This document shows, one piece after another, positions 41,667-49,039 of a stretch of 51,774 bases of DNA. The DNA comes from Clostridia bacterium. GTDB taxonomy: Bacteria; Bacillota; Clostridia; Oscillospirales; CAG-272. The stretch is from the NCBI GenBank assembly GCA_017466375.1, contig JAFTUH010000021.1, positions 1 to 51,774 of the forward strand, given 5' to 3'. Every line of letters starts with the position of its first letter. Positions within the stretch are counted from its first letter, which is position 1. Both the position numbers and the translations under genes were made by a program. The notes under the pieces are model-generated. The model worked only from the letters and a program-made list of their open reading frames with translations. It was not told the origin of the DNA and did no database searches.

Positions 41667-42914
41667 ATGAGTTTGTTTGGCGGTTTGATTTCGGTGCAGG
41701 GGGCTTCCTTTGCCCTTGTGTGTGTGTTTGCAATTCTGTTTGCAGGCTATGCGCTTGGCAGAATCACCATCAAAGGCGTTTGCCTCGGGGACGCCGGCGT
41801 GTTCGTGGTCGCGCTTCTGTTCGGAGCTCTTTTTAAGGACAGCATTTTCGGTGCAGAGAGTGCGAATGCGGCTGTGTTTATGGACGTGCTCGACACGATC
41901 GAAAAACTCGGTCTTGTCTTGTTCGTTACTTCCGTTGGCTTTATTGCCGGTCCGAAATTCTTCGGTAATATGAAGAAAAACTTCACTTCATATGTGCTCC
42001 TCGGTCTTGTGATTATCCTGGCGGGCGGTCTTTCCGCTGCCGGCTGTATCGGCCTCGGTGAGGTGGTCGGTTACGGTGCTTCGATCGAGTCGCAGGACGG
42101 ATTTGTAGCGATGATCGTTGGTCTTCTTTCCGGCTCGCTGACCTCCACGCCTGCATTTTCCGCAGCTAAGGCGACTGCCGCCGCTGAGTATCAGTCGCTT
42201 GTATCCGTCGGTCACGGCATTGCGTACATTTTCGGTGTCATCGGTGTCGTTCTGTTCGTTCAGTTGATCCCGAAGCTGACAAAAGCAGATATGGATCAGG
42301 AGAGAGCAAAGCTGGTGCAGGTCGAAACCGGTGCAAAGAAAAATGTGATTGAAAACCTCTTCCACTTCGATGCACACGGATTGGCGATGTTCTCGATTGC
42401 CGCTGTGCTCGGCACGGTTGTCGGGGCGATCAAGATCCCGCTGAGCAGTGCAGGCTTTTCCGGCACGTGCTTCTCGCTTACCACTACGGGCGGATGCCTG
42501 CTCGTTTCGCTGATTATCGGTCACTTTGGCAGAATCGGCAAAGTGAATCTTTCTCCCGATTCGCATACGCTGAAACTGTTCCGCGAGCTTGGACTTGTTT
42601 TGTTCCTCGTAGGTGCCGGTGTCCCGGGCGGTAAGGATTTCGTCGCGAACTTCGATCCGATGTATTTTGTATACGGGATCATCATGACGGTTGTTCCGAT
42701 GGTCGTCGGCTATTTGTTTGCAAAATACGTTCTGAAGCTCAGCCTGCTCAACAACCTCGGCGCAATTACGGGTGGTATGACGAGTACCCCCGCACTCGGT
42801 ACGCTGATCGGCGTTGCCAAAACGGAAGATGTTGCTTCCGCGTATGCCGCAACGTATCCGATCGCGCTGATCGCAGTCGTGCTTGTATCTCAGGCGCTGA
42901 TCCTGATATTCTGA
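41667..42914 (+). CDS. AspT/SucE-family (YidE/YbjL-like) transporter, probable succinate exporter
   Basis: A 415-residue protein with about ten to twelve membrane helices in two repeats. Each repeat carries the family motif: LLSGSLTSTPAFSAA and TGGMTSTPALGTL. The family contains the aspartate:alanine exchanger AspT and the succinate exporter SucE1 of Corynebacterium. The TrkA-C/RCK domains common between the halves are missing; only a short loop of about 45 residues is present. As the last gene of the fumarate reductase operon (12-bp gap), succinate efflux is the natural inference; aspartate uptake in exchange is an alternative. ATG 41667 follows AAGGGGTG; the GTG at 41658 is part of that site. 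Confidence 0.8.
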   Translation: MSLFGGLISVQGASFALVCVFAILFAGYALGRITIKGVCLGDAGVFVVALLFGALFKDSIFGAESANAAVFMDVLDTIEKLGLVLFVTSVGFIAGPKFFGNMKKNFTSYVLLGLVIILAGGLSAAGCIGLGEVVGYGASIESQDGFVAMIVGLLSGSLTSTPAFSAAKATAAAEYQSLVSVGHGIAYIFGVIGVVLFVQLIPKLTKADMDQERAKLVQVETGAKKNVIENLFHFDAHGLAMFSIAAVLGTVVGAIKIPLSSAGFSGTCFSLTTTGGCLLVSLIIGHFGRIGKVNLSPDSHTLKLFRELGLVLFLVGAGVPGGKDFVANFDPMYFVYGIIMTVVPMVVGYLFAKYVLKLSLLNNLGAITGGMTSTPALGTLIGVAKTEDVASAYAATYPIALIAVVLVSQALILIF

Positions 42915-42960
42915 TTACAAACGAAAAATGCTGCCGAATGGCAGCTTCTATAAGGATGAT

Positions 42961-42996
42961 AAAAAGGAGTGTTCCTATATAGGAACACTCCTTTTT
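42961..42996. terminator. Bidirectional terminator after the succinate operon
   Basis: A perfect 36-base palindrome, AAAAAGGAGTGTTCCTAT and its complement, between convergent genes. It is the first strong terminator seen after 28.8 kb on the plus strand. Confidence 0.9.
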
Positions 42997-42998
42997 AC

Positions 42999-43280
42999 TT
43001 AAACGACCTTACTATTCAAAAATTCAACCACGTCTTTTCTATGGTATACCACAAACTTGTGCTCCACGCCATCTTTTGTGTAAACAGACATCTTTGTTAA
43101 GAAACCTTTTACTTCTGCTTTTAACACATCTTTATATTCAATTCTGCTTTCTCCTGTCTGTATGTTCAATGCGTGGGACTTGAATGTTATTCCGGTATCA
43201 TCAAAAATTAGTTTTCCACCTACTGCTTCGATTCCTCTGTAATAATTTGCAGCGATTGATTTTCCACAATAATCTTTCAT
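42999..43280 (-). CDS. GRAM/PH-like domain protein
   Basis: A 93-residue soluble protein consisting of one small PH-like fold: AVGGKLIFDDTGITFKSHALN, ESRIEYKDVLKAEVK, HKFVVYHRKDVVEFLNS, the order of strands and final helix typical for GRAM-type domains. Function unknown; such domains bind lipids or proteins. It is more AT-rich than most neighbours. The frame is open upstream to 43358, but the ATG at 43280 follows AAAGGA and marks the domain start. It lies 58 bp after the serine dehydratase gene on the same strand and may share its transcript. Confidence 0.75.
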   Translation of the reverse strand: MKDYCGKSIAANYYRGIEAVGGKLIFDDTGITFKSHALNIQTGESRIEYKDVLKAEVKGFLTKMSVYTKDGVEHKFVVYHRKDVVEFLNSKVV

Positions 43281-43338
43281 AATTTTTCCTTTCTGTTTTA
43301 TCGCAAGTTTCGCCTTTGTAATACAACGGCAGCATTTT

Positions 43339-44769
43339 TTATATCTGTATATTCGCAAGTCCCGCTTCGGAGGTTTCCTTGTAGCGGTGGGACATATCCC
43401 AACCCGTCTCTTTCATGATCACGATCACGTTGTCGAGGGAAATCTTTCTCGTGTCGCTGAGGAAACTGGAAAGATTCACTGCGTTGATCGCGCGCATCGC
43501 TGCGACCGCGTTTCTTTCGATGCAGGGGATTTGCACAAGTCCGCAGATCGGATCGCACGTGAGTCCAAGGTGATGCTCAATCGCGATCTCCGCGGCGTAT
43601 TCGATCTTGTCAAAACTGAGATTGAACAGTTCCGCCAAGGCAGCAGACGCCATCGCGCATGCACTGCCGACTTCCGCCTGACAGCCGCATTCCGCACCCG
43701 AGATGGATGCGTTCGTTTTTATCAGATTGCCGATCAGACCGGCGGTTGCAAGAGCCTCGAGAATCTGCCGGTCGGTGAAGCGGTGCTTGTCCTTTTGATA
43801 ATACAGAACGGCGGGAAGTACACCGGACGCGCCGCACGTGGGGGCAGTGACGATCGTGCCGCCGGCGGCGTTTTCCTCGCTCACCGCAAAGGCGTACGAG
43901 CAGACGAGTCGGTTTTCGCGCGTTTCGGCTGTTTCATCAATATGCTGCAAATTGTGGAGATACCGTGCCTTTCTTTGCACGTTCAGTCCGCCGGGGAGGA
44001 TGCCGTCTGCGTGCAGTCCGTTTTCGATCGCGCTTTGCATCGTCTGCCATACCTCGGCAAGATATTCCCAGATTTCGTTTCCCTCGATCTCTTCGACATA
44101 TTGCCAGAGACGCATTCGCTTTGTGCGGCAGTGCTCTGCGATCTCAGAGAAGCTCGTCAGCGGGTAGAGGATCGGTGCGTCCGCCTCCGTTCCGTTTTCC
44201 GTAGCGATTCTGCCGCCGCCCACGCTGAAAAATCGCTGTGTACCGAGCAGATCGTTGCCCTTGTACGCCTGCAAATCCAGTGTGTTCGGATGCGGAACGG
44301 CCGTTGCGGTATCAAATATGACCTCCGCCGGAGTGGGAGCAAGCGTCGATTGGATTACGGTGTCTGTGGCATGTCCCCGTCCCGTTTTTGCCAGTGATCC
44401 GTAGAGAATGGCGGTGAATCGGTCTGCGTTCGGGTGCTTCCTTTGGAAGAGCTTGCATGCGCGCTCAGGTCCCATTGTGTGCGAGGAGGATGGGCCGCGT
44501 CCGATTCGGTACAGCTCACGGAGGGATTCCATGCCTTTTGGTGCCTCGGTGGGCAGACGGGTTTCCGACGCGGTGAAAAAGTAGTCCGACGGGGCGTTCA
44601 GATGCTTGGTGATGGCAAGCAGACTTTCTGCGGAGGGGATTGTTGCTCCTCTCTCCCAACGGGAGACAGTTTGTGCATTGATGCCAAGCTTTGCCGCAAA
44701 TTCTTTTTGAGAGAGTCCGTGTTTTTTTCTGAGTTCGGTGATCTTTTCAGATAAGTTTTTTTCTGTCAT
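43339..44769 (-). CDS. sdaA: L-serine dehydratase (Fe-S type) with N-terminal Xre HTH domain
   Basis: A 476-residue fusion. Residues about 5-62 are an Xre/Cro helix-turn-helix (ITELRKKHGLSQKEFAAKLG, NAQTVSRWERGATIPSAESLL). From about residue 80 it is a single-chain iron-sulfur L-serine ammonia-lyase like E. coli SdaA: GRGPSSSHTMGP, the TAPTCGASGVLPAVL block, and the cluster cysteines in CGASG and LTCDPICGLVQIPC. The enzyme turns serine into pyruvate and ammonia. ATG 44769 lies 7 bases after GGAGG; longer frame upstream crosses the promoter. The fused HTH suggests that the enzyme also binds DNA or binds its own promoter; this is inference. Confidence 0.88.
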   Translation of the reverse strand: MTEKNLSEKITELRKKHGLSQKEFAAKLGINAQTVSRWERGATIPSAESLLAITKHLNAPSDYFFTASETRLPTEAPKGMESLRELYRIGRGPSSSHTMGPERACKLFQRKHPNADRFTAILYGSLAKTGRGHATDTVIQSTLAPTPAEVIFDTATAVPHPNTLDLQAYKGNDLLGTQRFFSVGGGRIATENGTEADAPILYPLTSFSEIAEHCRTKRMRLWQYVEEIEGNEIWEYLAEVWQTMQSAIENGLHADGILPGGLNVQRKARYLHNLQHIDETAETRENRLVCSYAFAVSEENAAGGTIVTAPTCGASGVLPAVLYYQKDKHRFTDRQILEALATAGLIGNLIKTNASISGAECGCQAEVGSACAMASAALAELFNLSFDKIEYAAEIAIEHHLGLTCDPICGLVQIPCIERNAVAAMRAINAVNLSSFLSDTRKISLDNVIVIMKETGWDMSHRYKETSEAGLANIQI

Positions 44770-44803
44770 ACCGATGCCTCCGATTTTGGTATCATTATAC
44801 AAT

Positions 44804-44832
44804 ATTATATGGCATTTTTGCAAAAAAGTAAA
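44804..44832 (-). promoter_or_regulatory. Promoter of the HTH-serine dehydratase gene
   Basis: Minus-strand TTTACT (44827-44832), 17-bp spacer, TATAAT (44804-44809). A second TATAAT lies 11 bp further downstream, so the start point may be double. Confidence 0.68.
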
Positions 44833-44881
44833 GGCGTTTTTGCAATTTTCACCTGTTAATCCGGTGCGGGGCGATTTTATC

Positions 44882-44910
44882 TTGACAAAAAAGACGCCGT
44901 GTGCTATAAT
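44882..44910 (+). promoter_or_regulatory. Consensus sigma-A promoter of the tRNA at 44922
   Basis: TTGACA (44882-44887), 17-bp spacer, TATAAT (44905-44910): a perfect consensus just upstream of the tRNA. Confidence 0.9.
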
Positions 44911-44921
44911 ATCACGTACGC

Positions 44922-44998
44922 GGGCCATTAGCTCAGTTGGTTAGAGCTCCCGGCTCATAACCGGTCGGTCCTGGGTTCGAGTCCCCGATGGCCCACCA
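44922..44998 (+). tRNA. tRNA with CAT anticodon, probably tRNA-Ile2 (lysidine type)
   Basis: 77 nt including CCA. Acceptor GGGCCAT/ATGGCCC, anticodon stem CCGG/CCGG with loop CTCATAA, T arm CTGGGTTCGAGTCCCCG. The CTCATAA loop occurs in tRNA-Ile2 and some elongator tRNA-Met. Because a clear elongator tRNA-Met is present at 28459, Ile2 is favoured. Confidence 0.85.
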
Positions 44999-45000
44999 AA

Positions 45001-45036
45001 AAGAAACAGAGTCCCTTTGGGACTCTGTTTCTTTTT
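45001..45036 (+). terminator. Terminator of the tRNA at 44922
   Basis: AAACAGAGTCCC pairs with GGGACTCTGTTT around TTT, then a T run. Confidence 0.88.
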
Positions 45037-45130
45037 GCGGCAACCGCTGCCACGACAAACCCACTCCGCCGCAGGCGGATAACGATTTGCGGATACAGAC
45101 GTACGGCAGCGCAAAACGAACACGCAAATC

Positions 45131-45174
45131 GGGGGTTCAGAGTCCCCGGTCCCCAAGGGACTCTGTTTTTTTGC
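45131..45174 (+). repeat. Degenerate tRNA 3' end fused to a terminator hairpin
   Basis: GGGGGTTCAGAGTCCCC is T-arm-like and GGTCCCCA follows like an acceptor/CCA end. The same bases CAGAGTCCC then pair with GGGACTCTG before seven T residues, matching the stem of the terminator at 45001-45036. It lies 157 bp after the real tRNA end. Confidence 0.65.
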
Positions 45175-45268
45175 GGCAGTCGCGACGCCGGATTTTCTCC
45201 GTGCGAAGCAATGCAAATCCTTTCCGAAGGAAAAATTGCATTCCTGCCCGACTTTTTTCGTGGATCTA

Positions 45269-45297
45269 TTTACTTTTTCTCCCTATTGTGCTATAAT
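45269..45297 (+). promoter_or_regulatory. Promoter of the cysteine-repeat lipoprotein gene
   Basis: TTTACT (45269-45274), 17-bp spacer, TATAAT (45292-45297), leaving a leader of about 150 nt before the start codon. Confidence 0.78.
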
Positions 45298-45409
45298 TTG
45301 TGTGCGACACAAGCTGAATATTCAAAATAAGCGGTAGGATGGACTGCCTTTTTTTGCATGCATTTACGGCAGCGTTCTTTTCCGATTTGGTTTGTGTGAA
45401 AAACAATCG

Positions 45410-45441
45410 GAGCGCCAACTTCGGTTGACGCTCACTTTTTT
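45410..45441 (+). promoter_or_regulatory. Terminator-like hairpin in the leader of the lipoprotein gene
   Basis: GAGCGCCAAC-TTCG-GTTGACGCTC (one mismatch) followed by a run of six T residues, ending right before the GGAGG ribosome site. A weaker hairpin with seven T residues (GGTAG/CTGCC) lies at 45333-45355. TCCGATT (45381-45387) can instead pair with AATCGGA (45405-45411), touching the base of the terminator stem. This arrangement suggests attenuation. Confidence 0.55.
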
Positions 45442-45454
45442 CGGAGGAAACAAA

Positions 45455-46765
45455 ATGAAAAAAACAGTACGTATATTCCTGCTTCTTGCTGTGTCTCTTG
45501 CGGCACTGCTGCTGGCGACTTCCTGCCACAAGCACGAATGGAGTGAATGGACGGTGGATGTTCCCGCGACGTGTACCGAGACCGGCTTCAATATCCGCGT
45601 GTGTGCATGCGGCGATGATGAGCTGGAGGAGGTCCCGGCGAACGGTCACACGGACGGTGCATGGATCACCGATACGGAGGCAGGCTGTACCGAGGACGGC
45701 AGCAAGCACATGATCTGCGCCGTATGTGAGGAGACGCTCAAAACGGAAACAATCCCCGCTGTCGGTCATACGGATGGCGAATGGATCACCGATACGGAGG
45801 CAGGCTGTACCGAGGACGGCAGCAAGCATATGATCTGCGCCGTATGTGAGGAGACGCTCAAAACGGAAACAATCCCCGCTGTCGGTCATACGGATGGCGA
45901 ATGGATCACCGATCAGAAGGCAACGTGTGCCGCAGACGGTACGCGCCATCAGATCTGCGCCGATTGCGGTGAGACTTTGAAGACGGAAACGATCAAATCG
46001 ACCGGTAAACACGTTTACGTCGGCCGGGTTACGGTGGAGCCTACCTGCACCAAGGGCGGTCTCAAGACGTATACCTGCCCCGTTTGCAAAGATTCCTATA
46101 CGAAAGAAACGGCGCCTGCCGGTCATACGCAGGTGACGGATGCGCCCAGAGCAGCAAGCTGTACGCAGACCGGCCTTTCTGCGGGACAGCACTGCTCGAC
46201 GTGCGGATTCGTGATCATCGCCCAGAAGGAGTCGCCGAAGCTTGAACATAATACGCAGTACGGCGTCTGTACTCTGTGCGGCGAGGTTACGGATGCACAT
46301 AATGCTCTCGCGGCGTTTATTGTCAACAACGGCACGCTGGAGGACGGCGTGTACTATATAACAAACCAGATCCGTAAGGACGGATTTCTGCTCGGCGTGG
46401 CTCTCTATTATGATTCCGAGGATCGCATTCTGACGGGATATCTCCTTTTGGAGGACGGCGACACCGAGATGCAGGCGACGATCGGGATGCGCAAAAAGAG
46501 CGATGTACAGGAGGTCGCTATGGCAATCAGCATCGGCGGCAGTGAGGGATATCTGTACGGCGATATATACCGAACGACATTCAGCGAGGACAGCATGCTC
46601 ATCTATAACTATGACTATGAGAATGTAACGGCAGATGGCGCCGCACAGCTCAAGACCACGTTCGGTGAGACGCTGCATTTGCTTCTTATCAGCTTTGAAG
46701 AACTGATTCTGAACTATTACGATACCGGTGTCACGCTCTCTATGCTTGGATATACGCATTATTGA
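45455..46765 (+). CDS. Lipoprotein with tandem CxxC repeats, unknown function
   Basis: A 436-residue exported lipoprotein. The signal peptide ends in ATSC (Cys lipidation site). Residues about 25-270 hold six to seven repeats of roughly 40 residues, each with a lone Cys followed by a CxxC (for example AGCTEDGSKHMICAVCEETL). Similar TCTEDGSK-type repeats are common in surface proteins of gut Clostridia, but their role is not established; metal or redox-linked folding is possible. The last 160 residues form a mixed domain that I do not recognise. Two central repeats are nearly identical in DNA. GGAGG precedes the ATG at 45455. Confidence 0.78.
   Translation: MKKTVRIFLLLAVSLAALLLATSCHKHEWSEWTVDVPATCTETGFNIRVCACGDDELEEVPANGHTDGAWITDTEAGCTEDGSKHMICAVCEETLKTETIPAVGHTDGEWITDTEAGCTEDGSKHMICAVCEETLKTETIPAVGHTDGEWITDQKATCAADGTRHQICADCGETLKTETIKSTGKHVYVGRVTVEPTCTKGGLKTYTCPVCKDSYTKETAPAGHTQVTDAPRAASCTQTGLSAGQHCSTCGFVIIAQKESPKLEHNTQYGVCTLCGEVTDAHNALAAFIVNNGTLEDGVYYITNQIRKDGFLLGVALYYDSEDRILTGYLLLEDGDTEMQATIGMRKKSDVQEVAMAISIGGSEGYLYGDIYRTTFSEDSMLIYNYDYENVTADGAAQLKTTFGETLHLLLISFEELILNYYDTGVTLSMLGYTHY
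45661..45900 (+). repeat. Tandem 120-bp repeat inside the lipoprotein gene
   Basis: Positions 45661-45780 and 45781-45900 are identical except for one base (AAGCACA versus AAGCATA). A third, diverged copy follows to about 46020. The repeat is in frame (40 codons), so copy number can change without breaking the gene. Confidence 0.95.
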
Positions 46766-46780
46766 TTGACAGGCTGCATA

Positions 46781-46818
46781 GGCTCCGCTGCATTTGTGGC
46801 GGAGCTTTTGCTTTTCCC
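46781..46818 (+). terminator. Terminator of the lipoprotein gene
   Basis: GGCTCCGC pairs with GCGGAGC(C/T) around a 10-base loop, followed by TTTTGCTTTT. Confidence 0.75.
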
Positions 46819-46847
46819 TTTACAGAATCAGCCGTTTATGCTATAAT
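46819..46847 (+). promoter_or_regulatory. Promoter of the nucleoside hydrolase-like gene
   Basis: TTTACA (46819-46824), 17-bp spacer, TATAAT (46842-46847), about 24 bp before the start codon. Confidence 0.8.
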
Positions 46848-46870
46848 ATCCCTGTAAAGGAGGTGCTTGT

Positions 46871-47761
46871 ATGCGCACGTTTATACTCGGTACGGATTGG
46901 GGATCAGACTGCGACGATGTCGTTGCTGTGCGGATTCTTACCCGTGCGGTGCATGCTGGAAAAATTCGCCTTGCCGGTGTCATCATCAATCACGTTATGA
47001 CGGATTCCGCTGCCTCACTGGACGGTTTTCTTCATCGGGAAGGACTGAAGGATGTGCCGATCGGCATTGATAAAAAAGCACGCGATCTTACGGAACGTGT
47101 CAGTTATCAGAAGCGGCTCGCGCAGTACGCTGTCCGCTATAAATCGAATGAGGATGCCGAGGACGGTGTGAAGCTGTACCGCCGTCTGCTCGCCCAAGCG
47201 GAGGACAAGGTGGAGATCGCCGAGATTGGTTTTCTGCACGTCGTCGCTGATCTGCTCGAAAGTGAGGCGGATGAGATCTCACCGCTGACGGGCAGGGAGC
47301 TGGTGCGAGACAAGGTTGCCCGTATCTGGTCAATGGCAGGAAAATGGGACGAGGACGGCGGCAGGGAGTACAATATTTTCTGCACACCCTGTACGCGTGC
47401 CGGTGCGTATGCCTTTGTGGAGTCCTGTCCTGTGCCGGTCACGTTTCTCGGCTTTGAGATAGGGGCGGACGTTATCAGCGGCAGAGGACTTGCGAAGGAC
47501 GATCTGCTGTACGCCGCCATGTGTGACCACGGATCGCCGAACGGACGTCTCTCGTGGGATCCGATGCTGGCTGACCTTGCTGTCACGGGTGACGCAGAGG
47601 TGGCAGGCTATACCGCCGTACAAGGCACGGCAAGGATCGACAGGGAGACAGGTGCCAACCATTTCACAGAGGATGCGGCGGGACTGCATTCGTATGTTGT
47701 CCGCAAATATGATCCCGCCTGGTACGAGGCGCGGCTGGAACGGGCAATTTTGTCCGAATGA
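46871..47761 (+). CDS. Inosine-uridine nucleoside hydrolase-like protein
   Basis: A 296-residue soluble protein. The N-terminus LGTDWGSDCDDVVAVRIL corresponds to the calcium-binding DxDxxxDD motif of nucleoside hydrolases, with the first Asp of the usual DTD replaced by Gly (GTDWGSDCDD), which is unusual. GREYNIFCTPCTRAGAYAF and VPVTFLGFEIG fit the later strands that carry the Asn/Glu ligands. A usual role is splitting ribonucleosides to base and ribose. The changed metal motif means activity or substrate may differ. AAAGGAGG precedes the ATG. Single gene with its own promoter. Confidence 0.72.
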   Translation: MRTFILGTDWGSDCDDVVAVRILTRAVHAGKIRLAGVIINHVMTDSAASLDGFLHREGLKDVPIGIDKKARDLTERVSYQKRLAQYAVRYKSNEDAEDGVKLYRRLLAQAEDKVEIAEIGFLHVVADLLESEADEISPLTGRELVRDKVARIWSMAGKWDEDGGREYNIFCTPCTRAGAYAFVESCPVPVTFLGFEIGADVISGRGLAKDDLLYAAMCDHGSPNGRLSWDPMLADLAVTGDAEVAGYTAVQGTARIDRETGANHFTEDAAGLHSYVVRKYDPAWYEARLERAILSE

Positions 47762-47796
47762 CGGCGGAATATTATGATGAATTTTCCAAAAAGCCC

Positions 47797-47825
47797 TTGC
47801 AATTGTGCAAAAAATATGGTATACT
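47797..47825 (+). promoter_or_regulatory. Promoter of the nagB-like/nagA genes with palindrome at -35
   Basis: TTGCAA (47797-47802), 17-bp spacer, TATACT (47820-47825). TTGCA-attg-TGCAA (47797-47810) is an inverted repeat that covers the -35 box and could be an operator. A leader of about 105 nt follows before the start codon. Confidence 0.75.
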
Positions 47826-47935
47826 CAGTATAATCACGAAGTGTGTGCTTTTGTATGTGGGGAAGTGTACGCATGGACCGCATAGGCACGCTCCGTGCAA
47901 AAAATCAACAATAATTTTTTGGAGGTAGTCTTATT

Positions 47936-48907
47936 ATGGGACTCTACGATGAATTTCGCTTTAAACCCGCTCCGTGGCTTCCGCTGAGTGATCTTCCGCT
48001 GGAGGAGCTCGAGAGAATCCGCAACATCAAGCGTGAGGACATGGAGTACACTAACGAGAACGGCTATTCCGTCCGCGTTGTTATCTATCCCGAGTTCTGC
48101 TTCGCGCAGGATATGTTCTACCGCATTCAGCAGTCTGACGTGAACGATACCCCGTTCGTCATGATCTGCCCGAACCAGTGGCAGGATCTGTACTCCGCTG
48201 TTGCAGAGATGATCAACAAGTACAACATCAACTGCCGCAACGTGCATGCATTCGCTATGGACGAGTGGGCAGATGAGGATGGCAACGTTGCTCCGCTCAC
48301 CTACGGTGCAGGTCTCGGCTATTCCTTCGTAAACCACTTCTACGCTCGTATCCGTGAGGACCTCCGTCCGCCGTATGAGCAGTGGCACACCTTCAACAAC
48401 GACAATAAGGCTCCCGGCGTATACTCTGCCATGATCGAAGAGGCAGGCAACGGCGGCGCAGACGTTTGCTACTCCGCAACCGGTTGGCCGGGTCACACCG
48501 CATTCATCGATCCTAGAACCGAAGAGTTCAAGGCTGACTCCCTCGAGGAGTTCCTCACGCTCGGTTCCCGTATCGTAACCACCACGCCTCTTACCGTTGC
48601 TGAGAACTCCCTGTTTGCTCCTATGGGCGCATCCGGTGACGTTTGGGCAGTTCCGTACAAGGCTGCTACCATCGGTCCGAAGGATATCGTCGGCGCAAGA
48701 GAGCGTTTTGAGGTACATAACATCCTCAACAGCCCGACCGGCGACACCTGGCAGCGTATGGTATCCCGTCTCGAGCTGTACGGTCCGATCACTATGGACT
48801 TCCCGGCATCCATCATGCGTCTCGGCAAGGGTACCTGCTACGTATCCGAGGCAATGGCTCGTCCGTTCGCAAGCTGGCACTGCGGTATCAAGGACTGGGA
48901 ACTCTGA
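47936..48907 (+). CDS. nagB: Glucosamine-6-phosphate deaminase-like protein
   Basis: A 323-residue protein of the NagB/6-phosphogluconolactonase superfamily. It is longer than ordinary NagB (about 240-265) through an N-terminal part. Recognisable are CRNVHAFAMDEWAD (the Asp of the active site), YSATGWPGHTAFIDP (GxGxxGHIAFNEP in classic NagB) and TTPLTVAENS. Classic residues are modified, so an amino-sugar phosphate other than GlcN6P is possible. nagA follows after 132 bp. Codons are visibly biased toward the preferred, T/C-ending set compared with neighbours, which suggests high expression. GGAGG precedes the ATG. Confidence 0.8.
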   Translation: MGLYDEFRFKPAPWLPLSDLPLEELERIRNIKREDMEYTNENGYSVRVVIYPEFCFAQDMFYRIQQSDVNDTPFVMICPNQWQDLYSAVAEMINKYNINCRNVHAFAMDEWADEDGNVAPLTYGAGLGYSFVNHFYARIREDLRPPYEQWHTFNNDNKAPGVYSAMIEEAGNGGADVCYSATGWPGHTAFIDPRTEEFKADSLEEFLTLGSRIVTTTPLTVAENSLFAPMGASGDVWAVPYKAATIGPKDIVGARERFEVHNILNSPTGDTWQRMVSRLELYGPITMDFPASIMRLGKGTCYVSEAMARPFASWHCGIKDWEL

Positions 48908-48927
48908 TTTACGCATCATAACATCCG

Positions 48928-48957
48928 TTGTGCCTCACCGGTTTCGGTGGGGCACAA
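48928..48957 (+). promoter_or_regulatory. Strong hairpin between nagB-like and nagA
   Basis: TTGTGCC-CACCG pairs with CGGTG-GGGCACAA around GTTT; only a weak AATTT follows. It may act as partial terminator or protect the end of the upstream message, lowering nagA relative to nagB. Confidence 0.65.
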
Positions 48958-49039
48958 TTTACACCGGCGGTTTCGCCTGTGAACAGCCTGTTTTTACATC
49001 CTGTGAGATGGGCGAATTTATACGACGGAGGAAATACGC

